Positions 23,973-34,319 of a stretch of DNA of 44,766 nucleotides are shown piece by piece. A program made the position numbers and the translations under genes. The first letter of the stretch is position 1; each line of letters opens with the position of its first letter. The notes below the pieces were generated by a model, which had not been told where the DNA came from, did no database searches, and saw only the letters and a program-made list of their open reading frames with translations. This DNA is from a virus, in IMG/VR virus record IMGVR_UViG_3300042466_000665, positions 1 to 44,766 of that record; one strand, given 5' to 3'.

Positions 23973-24572
23973 TTATGATTGTGGTGGAACACTATCAATA
24001 TGCCCAGCCCTTCTAGCAGCAATATCTACCGATAATTCGGTAGCAAATGGACCAGAGCCAGCTGCTATTGTATGGTCATCAATTACATTTTCATCACCAT
24101 ATAATTGAACTAATTTATCTTTTAACATAGCATATCCAAATTCAAAAATGTTATGATTTTCCAAAGTTGTCCAATCTGCAACTTTTAACGTAGTTTCAAA
24201 AGTACGACTTTGCATTTCTATTGAATTTTCAGTTACAGTATATGATTTCATTCTATCCCCACTACCTATTGTTTTTGTTACAATAGCTGTAGTTGGTGTT
24301 TCTGTTGGTATTGTTACAGTCTTTACTATTTCTCTAGATAAATCAACTCTAAGTTCTTTACCAATTTCCAAACTCATACAAGTTAAGTGATTTGATTTTC
24401 CATATGTAGCAATATTAGAATCAGCTATAATAGCATCTTCTTTTGATTTATAAATATGAATATCAAATATACATTCTCCTGTTTTAAGAACTCTATATTC
24501 GTTTATTCTAACATAAGCATTATTTGTTAAGCCTCTGTCAGTTCCGATTGGTGTGTTAATTGTTAATGCCAT
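23973..24572 (-). CDS. Hypothetical virion-region protein, 199 aa
   Basis: I do not recognise this protein. It is beta-rich at the start (YVRINEYRVLKTGECIFDIHIY) with a C-terminal helical part (LENHNIFEFGYAMLKDKLVQLYG). It starts 3 bases after the stop of the 2,562-aa fibre, so it is co-translated with the fibre and may be an assembly or attachment partner. Confidence 0.75.
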   Translation of the reverse strand: MALTINTPIGTDRGLTNNAYVRINEYRVLKTGECIFDIHIYKSKEDAIIADSNIATYGKSNHLTCMSLEIGKELRVDLSREIVKTVTIPTETPTTAIVTKTIGSGDRMKSYTVTENSIEMQSRTFETTLKVADWTTLENHNIFEFGYAMLKDKLVQLYGDENVIDDHTIAAGSGPFATELSVDIAARRAGHIDSVPPQS

Positions 24573-24575
24573 AAA

Positions 24576-27500
24576 TTATTTGTTTTCTAAATCTTCTATT
24601 CTATCTAATAAATATTCATTTTGTGCTTTTAAGAAATTAATTTCATTTCTTAATTCTTTAACAGATTGTACAAGTACAGGTATTAAAGATTCCATAGCAA
24701 GTGTTAGTAATCCACTTTTTTCATCTGTTCTTACTAATTCAGGAAAAACACTTTGGACATTTTGAGCCGTAAAGCCCATTTTAATCTTAGTATCTTCTAC
24801 ATATTCCGGGTCTACAGAATGTATTTTATATGTATAATAGATAGGTGTTAGTTGATTTACTTTATCAAGAACATTGACAATTACACCATGTATATTTTTA
24901 ACACTAGCATCAGAATAACCACTCCAACCATAATAATATGGATATAATACTACACCACCATATGAACCTCCACCATTTAAACAATATACGTTGTTATATC
25001 CATCAGTTTGCATTACAAGGTTATATCCACCAGATGAACGAACATATAATCCAAATCCACCTAAAACATCTAAGTTACCATCAGCGTTATAATTTAGATT
25101 CACAAAATTACGGAATCTAGAAGCACCCCTTTGTACGTTAAATGCTACCCATCCATATGTTGTAGAATCGAAAGAAGCACAGTTGTTAGGTCTACTATAA
25201 TAGAATGTCCAACCAAATTGCTGATTGTAAATACCTCCATTACCACTTTCAAACATCAAGTTATTGTGATAACCAGAAGGGTCATTAAAGTTTTGTCCAC
25301 CATATCCAGAACGATAGTAACCAAATGTTTCCCAAGGAGTATATGATGATTGGAAGTTGGTTCTAAAGTGTCCACCATAAGATTGTTGGTATAAACCACC
25401 ACCGCCTTGGTTTCTAAACCATCCGTTTGCATAAACCTCTTGGAATGTAGGTCCAGAATCAGTTCTTACGTTTTGATTCATATAGTTGGACATCCAACCC
25501 ATATATCTATTCCAATAGTTTCCGTCTCTAGCCAATTGGTGAGATTCTAAACCATCTCCGCCATAACGGAAAATATGATAACCATTTGCTAACGTTTGAT
25601 AATATGTGTGAGCACTATGCCATTGAATTTTATTGTATTCACCAGTCCATCCACCAGAATCACTATACAACATATGCCCTGCATTGATGTATATGTTATT
25701 AGCGTTTACAAAGTTTAATCTATTTGTAGAAGCAGGGTCACAATAATATCCAGTATTATCTCTATCATAGTAGATATATGCTCTAAAATCATTTCCGTAA
25801 GTAATACGATACAACTCCATATGAGCGTTACCATATTCAATACGAATTTGCCAGTTACCAGAGTTATTCAACATACCAAAACCAGAACCATCCCAATATC
25901 CACAATATCCTCTACTATCCGATTCATAGTTATTATACATTTGAATACCACCATAGCCATATCCACCACCAGCTGATTTCCAATATCCATTATTGGTGTA
26001 CCAGTGCATTCCTCTACTTTGGTTATAAAGTCCGTGTCCGTTTGTATTATTTCTAAACCATCCGTTTACATATAAATCATAGAAAGTAGGATTCGCATCA
26101 GTTCTTACGTTTTGATTCATATAGTTGGACATCCAACCCATATATCTATTCCAATAGTTTCCGTCTCTAGCCAATTGGTGAGATTCTAAACCATCTCCGC
26201 CATAACGGAAAATATGATAACCATTATTAATTACCTGATAGTATGTATGTGAGCTATGCCATTGAATCTTATTATATTCACCAGTCCATCCACCACTATC
26301 ACTATATAACATATATCCAGCATAAATGTAATGGTTGTTTGAAGCTACAGAGTTAAATCTAGCATCACCTTGCCCACTTCCGAAATAGTATGCACTGTTA
26401 TCTCTATCGTAGTAAATCGTTGCGTATGCTGCGTTTTCAATATATACAGGTCCACCAGCATACCAGTTAAGATATGTAGTATATCCGTTTCTTGGGTCTA
26501 AGTGTAAGTTACCATTTGTTGTTACAACAGATGCCCAACTATCTACTCTACCATTTGAACCAACATATAAATAAGCTCCCCAAGTTGGGTTAGGTCCATG
26601 TAAAGTACCACCTCTAAATCTTCCAGAGTTACCACTATCATTTGGGTCTACATAATATCCACCATCATTAGCATCTCTAAAAATTGTTGCGTATATAGTA
26701 CCATCAGAACCAAAATATTTATTACCATTCCAATAATCCTCTTTCAATATTCTATACCCATTCATGTACATCTCATTCACATTGAAGTAGAAGTTACTTC
26801 TATCAGTATAAATGTGAGCATGTCCAGAGTTTGCAGGTCCAAATTCTATGTATCCATACGGAGTATTGTGTCTATAACCCCAACTACCTCCAGCTAAATA
26901 GTAACTACCATCACCATAATCTATTGATGAAAAACGAGAACGTCCATTAGGGTCTGCAAAGAATCCTGTATTTTGTTGGTCATAGAAAATAGGTGCTCTC
27001 ATATCACCATATGATATTGCTACACCATTTGTTGAATTTATTGAGAATCTTAAGTTATCACCACCAGTTGAGTTATTTCTTTGAGTATTACTTTCACCAT
27101 AAAAACGGAATATACCATGTGCATTATTTGTACCAAATGCAATACCATCATAATACCAAATTTTATGGTAGTTATCACCTTCAGCTCTTACTATTAAAGA
27201 ACCATCGTTTAATACTAAACCTATACCACCACTTTTACTATTTGCACTCATTCCTGCTGTAATAGGACCTGATACATAAAGTCTACCATCGTGGTCTAAT
27301 CTCATTTTAGCGGTACTCCAGTCAGTACTACTTACTCTTGATGTGTACCAATAATGTGAGTGGTTTTCAGATGCCGTATTACCAATACTTCTCCAATGTC
27401 CTGAATAATACCTTATATCATTACCATAACTACGAATCATACCATCATAGCTATCAACTATACCAAGCTCTAAAGAAGGATAATCACCAAGTCCACCGAA

Positions 27501-30500
27501 TTTCAAACCAACAGTTCCGTTAGAACCACCACCACCTTGTGCATTTTGAATTCCTAAATACCATATACGAGAATTACCGTTAGGGTCTACAAAATAACTT
27601 GTTGGGTCATTTGTATCTCTGAATATTGTACCATATACTTCACTTGATGCGTACATTGTACCACCAGTGAATATACTATTATTTGTTGCAAGACCGGGAT
27701 ATGAATTCGGATTTATTTGTGCAGCAGTTGCAGAACCAGGGTCACCAAAACCACCATCACCCAAAGTCCAACCAGCACTTTGATAGTTATCAGTCATTGC
27801 AACATAAAGAGTACCAGTATAATTTATATAAATTTGTACATAGTGAGTATCATATGTTCCACTTCTTCTAATTCTTATTTCATTGAATACACCACCGGCA
27901 CTATACCAAGACTTACCAAGCATTGTAATATCAGCAACTCCTCCAAATGATATACCAGCATTAAATTTCATTGAACCATGTAATCCACTTTCATAATCCC
28001 AAATGTGGAACGTAGCCATTGCTCTAGTACCACCATTAGTTGCTATTGTGTACCATCTACCAGCAACAACACTAAATGTAGCAGTATCACGTACTGACCA
28101 CCCTCTTACATTTAATTGATTTAAGTTTGAAGTTGATGCTGGATTTACATAATACCCAGTATCATTTGAATCTTCAAATATAGGTGCTCTGAATGAATTT
28201 GCTTCTTGTGTGTAATCTCCAGTTATTGTTAAGTTTGCAGTATTTGCTACATATGAGTTACCATGTGCGTAGAAATGGAGTTCTCCTTTATTCCAGTTAG
28301 TATCTAAACCAGAACCATATCCGGTCTTTCTACCCATTATAGAAGCGTATGTAGAATTGTAGCCACCACTTGTACTTCTAGCACTAAATGCTATTATTGG
28401 AGAGAATGCATTATCAGTATTATTTTCATTATGCATTGCCAATCCAATCAGCGTACCTCTTACGCTTGAAGCGGTACTACCAACTAATGCCATTATTGGG
28501 TCTCTACCATCAGCTGCCCAGTTAGAACCATTAGATGTCAATAATCTACTATTTCTATCCGTCCAATGTACTGAACCAGCATCCGTATTTGTAAATGAAT
28601 GTGGATAGTTATTGATACCATCTGCTCTAATTGCTCCAGCAAAATATCCACTACCAACTTCGTTTATTGAAAATAATTCGTTAGATGCTTTTATTGCGTT
28701 ATTACCAACTATAAATCTACTATCCGTTTGGTTGTTATTAGAATCTATATTTACACGCACATCACCAGCTCCCGTTAAATATAATACATTACCAGATGAA
28801 TTACTTTGATGTAAAATCACATCATATGTATTATCTCTATATAAACCAGCATTAGTATCTGATAAATAAAATGCACCACCATTACCACCTGCATTTGAAT
28901 ATATTGAACTTTTTATCCAAGCTACACCATTGTTTGCTACTTCGAATGATGCACCACCAGTACCAACTCCACTTACAGCAAATCCTTCACTAGCACCACC
29001 ACCTGTCCAAATAATATTTTTAAGTTGTGAACCTAAATTAGTTGTTGATGTTGTTGTTCTAAATCTAGCTCCCCAAGTATCAGGCTCACTATTAACAGAA
29101 ATCAATGCAGCATTTGGTAGATTTAAAACACTAGTAAGAGTTAAAGATGCAAATGTTGGTGAATCGGTTGTTCTCACATACTGATTCATATTGTAAGCGT
29201 AAATTTGGTCAACACTATTTAATATTTGTTGCCAACTACTCCATGTTGATGCCCCAGTTCCTAATCTACTCCAAATTCTACCTGCTGCAGTATATGCAAT
29301 TTGTATTGGAGCTCCGCCACTTAAATCAGTACTACTACCATAACTTCTCCAAAACATTTGTCCGTTATATGTACCACCATCACTTAATCCGTTTGTACTA
29401 TTTGCTTTAAAGTCAAAATAAACTCCAGCATTTTTACTTGATGGTGTATCGTTTGTATTTCTAGTATCATTTGAATCAACTGCTTCTGCTCTATCAGCAG
29501 TACCTGTTAAGTTTGAAGTTACGTTTGCGAATGTTACAGAATCGGTTGTTCTAACATTCTGATTCATTGCGTACAATTCGTTAGCACCTTGTCCAGTATC
29601 AACCGTAGTAAAAGTTACTGCATCGGTTGTACGAACATTTTGATTCATTGCGTACAATTCGTTAGCACCTTGTCCAGTATTAACGGTAGTAAAAGTTACT
29701 GCATCGGTTGTACGAACATTCTGGTCCATTAAATAAACTTCGGTTGCTCCTTGTCCTGTGTTTATTGTACCAGTAAGTACTACATTTCCAGCAACATAAA
29801 GACCATCATCAGCATACCATCTATCATTTGCTTCTTCCCAATAAAATGCTTTTGTTGCGGCATTACCTCTTTTAACTTCTATACCAGCGTTTTCAGTTGG
29901 TGTAGTTCCTACTCCAATATCTGCGTTAAGTGTAATAATATTATCACCTACGTTTAAAGTTGTTGTATTAATATATGTTGTAGTACCACTTACAGTAAGG
30001 TTACCACTAATTGTAGCATCCCCAGTTACTGTCAATGTACTACCATCGAATCTTAAATTTGCTTCAACAGTTCCGTTGGGAGCTGAACCATTTAGTGTAA
30101 TTACACCATTATCAGTTGTACCAGTTAATGCTAATAATCCAGAAGAACCAGCTGAGCCTGATGTACCTCCACTACCGGATGTACCTCTTGTTCCAGATGA
30201 GCCACCAGAGCCTGATGTACCTGCCGTACCACCACTTCCGCTTGTACCTGCCGTTCCACCACTTCCGCTTGTACCAGATGTACCACCACTTCCGCTTGTT
30301 CCAGCAGAACCCGATGTACCAGCACTACCACTAGTCCCAGCTGAACCCGATGTTCCGGCAGAACCCGATGTACCAGCACTACCACTAGTCCCTGCCGAAC
30401 CAGCACTACCGCTTGTTCCAGCAGAACCCGATGTTCCTCCACTTCCGCTTGTACCAGTTGAGCCGGATGTACCTGCCGAACCGCTTGTTCCAGTTGAACC

Positions 30501-32264
30501 TGAAGAACCTGCTGAACCGCTTGTACCAGCCGAACCAGCAGAACCTGTTGTACCAGCCGAACCAGCAGAACCTGTTGTACCAGCCGAACCAGCACTACCG
30601 CTTGTACCACTGCTTCCTCCACTACCAGAAGTTCCCGATGTACCACCACTACCAGAAGTTCCTGATGAACCAGCAGAACCTGCCGAACCACCACTACCAG
30701 TTGAACCCGATGTACCAGCTGAACCAGCCGAACCAGTTGAACCAGCACTACCGCTTGTACCAGCAGAACCGCTTGTACCTCCACTACCAGTTGTACCAGC
30801 CGAACCAGCACTACCAGAAGTTCCTGAAGAACCCGATGTACCACTTGAACCACTACTTCCCCCACTACCGCTTGTACCAGCAGAACCTCCAGTTCCACCT
30901 GCCCCAGACAAACCACTTGAACCACCACTACCAGTTGAGCCTGAAGTTCCCGAAGAACCTGATGTACCGCTCGTACCACCAGTTCCGCTTGTACCAGCTG
31001 AACCACCAGCTCCACTTATACCGCCAGAGCCGGATGTACCACCACTACCAGATGAACCATTTGTTCCTGATGTACCCGAACTACCATCTTTACCGCTTGT
31101 ACCAGCTGAACCATCTTTACCAGAAGTTCCTGTTGTACCACTTGAACCAGTTGTGCCCGATGTACCCGATGAGCCAGTCGTACCACTACTACCAGTTGTA
31201 CCCGATGAGCCTGAACTACCAGAAGAACCTGATGTTCCTCCACTACCACTACTTCCACTCGTACCATCAATTCCAGAAGAGCCTGATGTACCACCAGAGC
31301 CACTTGTACCACCAGAACCTGATGTTCCTCCACTACCACTACTTCCACTACTTCCGCTTGAACCAGATGTACCAGCAGAACCTGTTGAGCCGGATGAACC
31401 AGAACTTCCCGAAGTTCCACTTGAACCACTACTTCCTCCACTACCGCTACTTCCACTACTTCCGCTTGTGCCAGATGTACCTCCAGAGCCTGATGTACCA
31501 CCACTTCCAGAAGTTCCTGATGAGCCGCTTGAACCAGTTGTACCCGATGAACCGCTTGAACCCGTTGTACCTGACGTACCAGAAGTTCCCGATGTTGCTG
31601 CTGCTGTTTTTGTACCTATCTTACCAGTTGTAGTATTAATAACCAATACTTCGTTGGTTGTTAAATCCGTTCTTAATCCATCTATAAATACAGAACCACT
31701 AATAGCTAAACTACCAGTAATTTCTTGCTTATCAATTACGTTATCACCAAATTTGTTTGAACCAGATGAGAATATTACTGAAGATGATATAAATGTTGTA
31801 TGTAATTGAGTTGTTGTAATTTTTCCAGCTACAGTTATATCTCCTTTAAAAATACCACTACCAGTTACTACTAAAAAATCCGTAACAGTAACTCCACTAT
31901 TAACTTCAAGTCCTTTGTTTGGAGAAATTACTGCAATTGCCGAACCTGATTTTAATCTATCTATATCACCAATTGATGCAGCTGATATATTAAATAGTCC
32001 GTTACCATCACCTCTAAATAAAGATGCTGATAGTGATGATGAAACATTAAGTGAGCCTGAGATTTTAGTATCGGCTTTTATTTGAAACGGATTATTACCA
32101 AATGAATCAATTTCATCCGTTTGTATTTTAGAAGCAGTAAAGTTTCCTACAACATTTACAGATTCCGATGATACATTTAATATAGATGCCCCACTCACAA
32201 AAAGTGATACACTATTTACACTAGTCTGATTTAAACCATTAGGACTTTTACCGTTAAACTCCAT
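24576..32264 (-). CDS. Giant tail fibre with collagen-like stalk and S74 chaperone
   Basis: This is a 2,562-aa receptor-binding fibre. Residues 1-220 carry '[19 protein letters not shown]' beta modules shared with the 3,448-aa fibre. About 225-710 is a Gly-X-Y collagen-like stalk using Ser, Thr and Ala instead of Pro. Three near-identical 27-residue units ([20 protein letters not shown]) follow. About 1300-2450 has many 'D.nDTGYYVDP' shaft repeats and a duplicated block around [19 protein letters not shown]. The last 110 residues are a peptidase S74 intramolecular chaperone: YSDASVKNI gives the Ser and Lys of the self-cleavage site, followed by [17 protein letters not shown] and a terminal coiled coil ([20 protein letters not shown]). 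The chaperone trimerises the fibre and is then cut off. The start ATG follows the 110-aa gene by 17 bases. Confidence 0.93.
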   Translation of the reverse strand: MEFNGKSPNGLNQTSVNSVSLFVSGASILNVSSESVNVVGNFTASKIQTDEIDSFGNNPFQIKADTKISGSLNVSSSLSASLFRGDGNGLFNISAASIGDIDRLKSGSAIAVISPNKGLEVNSGVTVTDFLVVTGSGIFKGDITVAGKITTTQLHTTFISSSVIFSSGSNKFGDNVIDKQEITGSLAISGSVFIDGLRTDLTTNEVLVINTTTGKIGTKTAAATSGTSGTSGTTGSSGSSGTTGSSGSSGTSGSGGTSGSGGTSGTSGSSGSSGSGGSSGSSGTSGSSGSSGSTGSAGTSGSSGSSGSSGSGGTSGSGGTSGSGGTSGSSGIDGTSGSSGSGGTSGSSGSSGSSGTTGSSGTTGSSGTSGTTGSSGTTGTSGKDGSAGTSGKDGSSGTSGTNGSSGSGGTSGSGGISGAGGSAGTSGTGGTSGTSGSSGTSGSTGSGGSSGLSGAGGTGGSAGTSGSGGSSGSSGTSGSSGTSGSAGSAGTTGSGGTSGSAGTSGSAGSTGSAGSAGTSGSTGSGGSAGSAGSSGTSGSGGTSGTSGSGGSSGTSGSAGSAGTTGSAGSAGTTGSAGSAGTSGSAGSSGSTGTSGSAGTSGSTGTSGSGGTSGSAGTSGSAGSAGTSGSAGTSGSAGTSGSAGTSGSAGTSGSAGTSGSGGTSGTSGSGGTAGTSGSGGTAGTSGSGGSSGTRGTSGSGGTSGSAGSSGLLALTGTTDNGVITLNGSAPNGTVEANLRFDGSTLTVTGDATISGNLTVSGTTTYINTTTLNVGDNIITLNADIGVGTTPTENAGIEVKRGNAATKAFYWEEANDRWYADDGLYVAGNVVLTGTINTGQGATEVYLMDQNVRTTDAVTFTTVNTGQGANELYAMNQNVRTTDAVTFTTVDTGQGANELYAMNQNVRTTDSVTFANVTSNLTGTADRAEAVDSNDTRNTNDTPSSKNAGVYFDFKANSTNGLSDGGTYNGQMFWRSYGSSTDLSGGAPIQIAYTAAGRIWSRLGTGASTWSSWQQILNSVDQIYAYNMNQYVRTTDSPTFASLTLTSVLNLPNAALISVNSEPDTWGARFRTTTSTTNLGSQLKNIIWTGGGASEGFAVSGVGTGGASFEVANNGVAWIKSSIYSNAGGNGGAFYLSDTNAGLYRDNTYDVILHQSNSSGNVLYLTGAGDVRVNIDSNNNQTDSRFIVGNNAIKASNELFSINEVGSGYFAGAIRADGINNYPHSFTNTDAGSVHWTDRNSRLLTSNGSNWAADGRDPIMALVGSTASSVRGTLIGLAMHNENNTDNAFSPIIAFSARSTSGGYNSTYASIMGRKTGYGSGLDTNWNKGELHFYAHGNSYVANTANLTITGDYTQEANSFRAPIFEDSNDTGYYVNPASTSNLNQLNVRGWSVRDTATFSVVAGRWYTIATNGGTRAMATFHIWDYESGLHGSMKFNAGISFGGVADITMLGKSWYSAGGVFNEIRIRRSGTYDTHYVQIYINYTGTLYVAMTDNYQSAGWTLGDGGFGDPGSATAAQINPNSYPGLATNNSIFTGGTMYASSEVYGTIFRDTNDPTSYFVDPNGNSRIWYLGIQNAQGGGGSNGTVGLKFGGLGDYPSLELGIVDSYDGMIRSYGNDIRYYSGHWRSIGNTASENHSHYWYTSRVSSTDWSTAKMRLDHDGRLYVSGPITAGMSANSKSGGIGLVLNDGSLIVRAEGDNYHKIWYYDGIAFGTNNAHGIFRFYGESNTQRNNSTGGDNLRFSINSTNGVAISYGDMRAPIFYDQQNTGFFADPNGRSRFSSIDYGDGSYYLAGGSWGYRHNTPYGYIEFGPANSGHAHIYTDRSNFYFNVNEMYMNGYRILKEDYWNGNKYFGSDGTIYATIFRDANDGGYYVDPNDSGNSGRFRGGTLHGPNPTWGAYLYVGSNGRVDSWASVVTTNGNLHLDPRNGYTTYLNWYAGGPVYIENAAYATIYYDRDNSAYYFGSGQGDARFNSVASNNHYIYAGYMLYSDSGGWTGEYNKIQWHSSHTYYQVINNGYHIFRYGGDGLESHQLARDGNYWNRYMGWMSNYMNQNVRTDANPTFYDLYVNGWFRNNTNGHGLYNQSRGMHWYTNNGYWKSAGGGYGYGGIQMYNNYESDSRGYCGYWDGSGFGMLNNSGNWQIRIEYGNAHMELYRITYGNDFRAYIYYDRDNTGYYCDPASTNRLNFVNANNIYINAGHMLYSDSGGWTGEYNKIQWHSAHTYYQTLANGYHIFRYGGDGLESHQLARDGNYWNRYMGWMSNYMNQNVRTDSGPTFQEVYANGWFRNQGGGGLYQQSYGGHFRTNFQSSYTPWETFGYYRSGYGGQNFNDPSGYHNNLMFESGNGGIYNQQFGWTFYYSRPNNCASFDSTTYGWVAFNVQRGASRFRNFVNLNYNADGNLDVLGGFGLYVRSSGGYNLVMQTDGYNNVYCLNGGGSYGGVVLYPYYYGWSGYSDASVKNIHGVIVNVLDKVNQLTPIYYTYKIHSVDPEYVEDTKIKMGFTAQNVQSVFPELVRTDEKSGLLTLAMESLIPVLVQSVKELRNEINFLKAQNEYLLDRIEDLENK
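25461..25586. repeat. 126-bp direct repeat, copy 1 (fibre gene)
   Basis: Identical by eye to 26100-26225, with an offset of 639 bp (213 codons, in frame). It encodes the block around [18 protein letters not shown] in the S74 fibre. The flanks are more diverged copies of the same shaft segment. Confidence 0.9.
26100..26225. repeat. 126-bp direct repeat, copy 2 (fibre gene)
   Basis: Second copy of 25461-25586. Recombination between the two copies would delete or duplicate 213 codons without shifting the frame. Confidence 0.9.
29540..29760. repeat. Tandem repeats of about 81 bp in fibre gene
   Basis: Three near-identical in-frame units encode [26 protein letters not shown], with a few base differences between copies. 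They lie just after the collagen-like stalk. Confidence 0.8.
30140..31590 (-). repeat. Collagen-like Gly-X-Y coding repeat, fibre 1
   Basis: Period-9 DNA encoding [14 protein letters not shown] triplets (about residues 225-710 of the 2,562-aa fibre). It also produces long spurious open frames on both strands. It is a likely target for in-frame expansion or contraction. Confidence 0.9.
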
Positions 32265-32281
32265 TTAATATATCTTTTTTA

Positions 32282-32614
32282 TTATGTCAACTCTAATACC
32301 GAAACAATTACATCTGCCGAATTTGCTAACGAAGATGTCACCGAAAGAAAATCCGTAGCTTCTAATACAATCTTTTGTTCACCACCTACCATTACATTTG
32401 AACCACCTTGTACTATCAAAGCATCTTTTACCAAATATACACATTTATTTCCAGAAGTATCTCTCATCATTACACTTACCGAAATATTTTGTGCTGCTGC
32501 ATTTGCTACATTAACACCAATTATTGTTGCCGAAGTTGCAGCTGGTGATTCATATACTTTAACACCTGCTGTTCCTACCGAACCCGTTATACTATTTTTA
32601 AATGTATTTGCCAT
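32282..32614 (-). CDS. Small beta-rich virion protein, 110 aa
   Basis: No family name recognised. It is hydrophobic and beta-rich, with 'IIGVNVANAAAQNISVSVMMRD' and 'KIVLEATDFLSVTSSLANSADVIVSVLELT', a pattern like small beta-sandwich decoration or fibre-adaptor proteins of marine phages. It sits between the 93-aa mini-fibre and the S74 fibre, 12 and 17 bases away, so it is probably part of the same virion-adhesion operon. Confidence 0.75.
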   Translation of the reverse strand: MANTFKNSITGSVGTAGVKVYESPAATSATIIGVNVANAAAQNISVSVMMRDTSGNKCVYLVKDALIVQGGSNVMVGGEQKIVLEATDFLSVTSSLANSADVIVSVLELT

Positions 32615-32626
32615 TTTGTTTTATTT

Positions 32627-32908
32627 TTATCCTAATGCTATCGCAAAAGCTATTGCTGAATCTAATACGTTTACATTATCAACTAAATATCCGCCAGCTG
32701 TCAGATTCATTGAACCCGTCATTATTATAGAACCACTTACCGATAATTTATTAGTTATATTTAAATTTGCAAATGATGCCTGTTGAACATCGATTGTTCC
32801 TTTAAAAGAACCAGTTAAAGAACCTGTGAAAGAACCACTAAGGTCCGCATATGCATTGTTCCTATCTTGAATTATTGAACCTGAAAATATGGGACTATGT
32901 ATTACCAT
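32627..32908 (-). CDS. Mini-fibre protein with SGSFTGS modules, 93 aa
   Basis: This short protein has the same 'LSGSFTGSLTGSFKGTI' and 'LSVSGSIIMTGSM' beta modules that make up the N-terminal half of the 3,448-aa fibre. It could be a small fibre subunit or adaptor, or a fragment left after duplication of a fibre gene. A late-type motif lies 26 bases before its ATG, so it is expressed as the first gene of the unit with the 110-aa protein and the S74 fibre. Confidence 0.75.
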   Translation of the reverse strand: MVIHSPIFSGSIIQDRNNAYADLSGSFTGSLTGSFKGTIDVQQASFANLNITNKLSVSGSIIMTGSMNLTAGGYLVDNVNVLDSAIAFAIALG

Positions 32909-32934
32909 TTATATCTATATACTTTTGTTATAGG

Positions 32935-32943
32935 TATAAATAT
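32935..32943 (-). promoter_or_regulatory. ATATTTATA candidate late promoter
   Basis: Minus-strand TTTATATTTATACC in the 49-base gap upstream of the 93-aa gene, 26 bases before its ATG. It would drive 32908 through the S74 fibre. Confidence 0.5.
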
Positions 32944-32957
32944 AAAATAATTTCCTT

Positions 32958-33401
32958 TTAAGGTTTCGCTGGCCATTCTATACTAAATGGATTCGTTTGT
33001 GTTGTAATATTTCGCAATGCTTGTCTATATACTGTCCAAGCTTCTTTAGTTTCAGATGAGATATCTGCTAATTGTGTCCAATCACATTCAGTTAGTAATT
33101 GGTTTCTCAATACTCTAACTTCTTCCCATTGATTTTCAATTCTATATGAAATCTCTGCTTCAGATGCATTGACTTGATTCCAAGTTTGATGATAATTTCC
33201 ATCAATTAAAGTTGGAGTACCTTCTGTAATGTTTTTTGTATAATCAGATGGTGCTGGAGTTGGCGTTACTACATACATATCCCATTCTATTAAAGCCCCA
33301 TCACTTAATTCAGCAGGTAAACTTACATTAGGATATGATTCTCTTAAATCATTAACACTATATGGATAATTAATATTTTCTTCTATAATTCTTAAATACA
33401 T
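32958..33401 (-). CDS. Probable tail fibre assembly / tail-assembly-chaperone-like protein
   Basis: In this 147-aa protein the last 50 residues read VRVLRNQLLTECDWTQLADI, then WTVYRQALRNITTQTNPFSI and a Pro ending. The 'R..lL..cDWt.l.D........W..YRqaLRdit.Q..Pf...WP' pattern is the Phage_tail_APC/DUF4376-type signature of small fibre-assembly proteins. The N-terminal half is a short beta region. It follows the BspA-like gene with one base between, so the adhesin genes and this putative helper are co-translated. Confidence 0.8.
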   Translation of the reverse strand: MYLRIIEENINYPYSVNDLRESYPNVSLPAELSDGALIEWDMYVVTPTPAPSDYTKNITEGTPTLIDGNYHQTWNQVNASEAEISYRIENQWEEVRVLRNQLLTECDWTQLADISSETKEAWTVYRQALRNITTQTNPFSIEWPAKP

Positions 33402-33402
33402 A

Positions 33403-34308
33403 TTATTTGAAATTTGAAGGTATTGATGCGTAGTTTGCTAATCCAGTACAATTAAAAAATGCTCTAGTACCAGATGGTGTTGGAGTTCGTAACCACAATG
33501 TAGGTGCAGTTCCTGTCAACGCATTTGATGTTGAACTCATATAATATAAGTTATTAAAAATTGTAACGTTTGTATTATAAGTAAATTGTAATACATTTGT
33601 TAATGCTCTACAATTATAGAAAGTACCAGAAAAGTTTACTGCCGTTGTATTTTGGTCAAATAATGTAGATGGTACTGAAGTTAATGCCGAACATCCAAAA
33701 AAACAAGATGCAAATGTAGTTGCATTTGGTACACTATCAAATAATCCGTTTGGTACTGTTGTTAATGTTAATATTGATGAGAATGTATTTGAAAATGTAG
33801 TTGCATTTGGAGAATATTCAAATAAATCAGAAGGTATTGATGATATTCTTGTACCTTGAAATAGAGATGAGAAATTTATAACTTCTGCCAATCCAGTATA
33901 TCCACCAACACCACTTAAAGAAGCGCTACCAGGAATTGCTGTTAAATTTTGGCAACCATAAAAATCTATTGTTCTCAATCCAACTACTCCCCATTGTACT
34001 AATTCAGTAATGAGGTTTCTTATTCCAGAATTATTATTTACTCTAAATCCTGGCATAAACCCACTTATAGTAATTGTATAAGTTCCAGGTGCTACAAATG
34101 TATGAATTCTATTTGTAGATGATGATGCTGTAATTAATGGAGAATTTGCACTCCCATCTCCCCAATTTATAAATAAACTTGGAGTCAATCCAGCATAATC
34201 AACTAATGGGGTTGTAAATACCGTATTAGCTACCGTTGTTGTTATTTTAAATACAAAAGGAAAAACTGCCGATGAATCTGATTCTACTAATCTTCTAAAT
34301 ATTCCCAT
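33403..34308 (-). CDS. PKD-like plus BspA/DUF285-like repeat adhesin
   Basis: This 301-aa protein has an N-terminal beta domain with 'LFINWGDGSANSPL' and 'HTFVAPGTYTITISG', the WGDG...Y.V.l signature of PKD-like domains (about residues 45-85). From about 110 it has BspA/DUF285-type repeats: 'LRTIDFYGCQNLTAIPG', 'NATTFSNTFSSILTLTTVPN', 'NATTFASCFFGCSALTSVPS', 'AVNFSGTFYNCRALTNV'. These bacterial surface repeats bind proteins or carbohydrate. There is no signal peptide, which suits a virion protein. It begins 11 bases after the stop of the 3,448-aa fibre and probably attaches to it as a distal or side tip, by inference. Confidence 0.8.
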   Translation of the reverse strand: MGIFRRLVESDSSAVFPFVFKITTTVANTVFTTPLVDYAGLTPSLFINWGDGSANSPLITASSSTNRIHTFVAPGTYTITISGFMPGFRVNNNSGIRNLITELVQWGVVGLRTIDFYGCQNLTAIPGSASLSGVGGYTGLAEVINFSSLFQGTRISSIPSDLFEYSPNATTFSNTFSSILTLTTVPNGLFDSVPNATTFASCFFGCSALTSVPSTLFDQNTTAVNFSGTFYNCRALTNVLQFTYNTNVTIFNNLYYMSSTSNALTGTAPTLWLRTPTPSGTRAFFNCTGLANYASIPSNFK

Positions 34309-34319
34309 AACTATAATTA

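Noticed and set aside
24445-24460. An ATATTTATA motif inside the 199-aa gene
   Set aside because: It lies mid-gene with no start codon nearby, so it is treated as a chance match in AT-rich sequence.
30076-31809. Plus-strand open frame of 577 aa over the other collagen stalk, and overlapping minus-strand frames
   Set aside because: Same repeat artefact as in the other stalk. The real product is the in-frame fibre on the minus strand.
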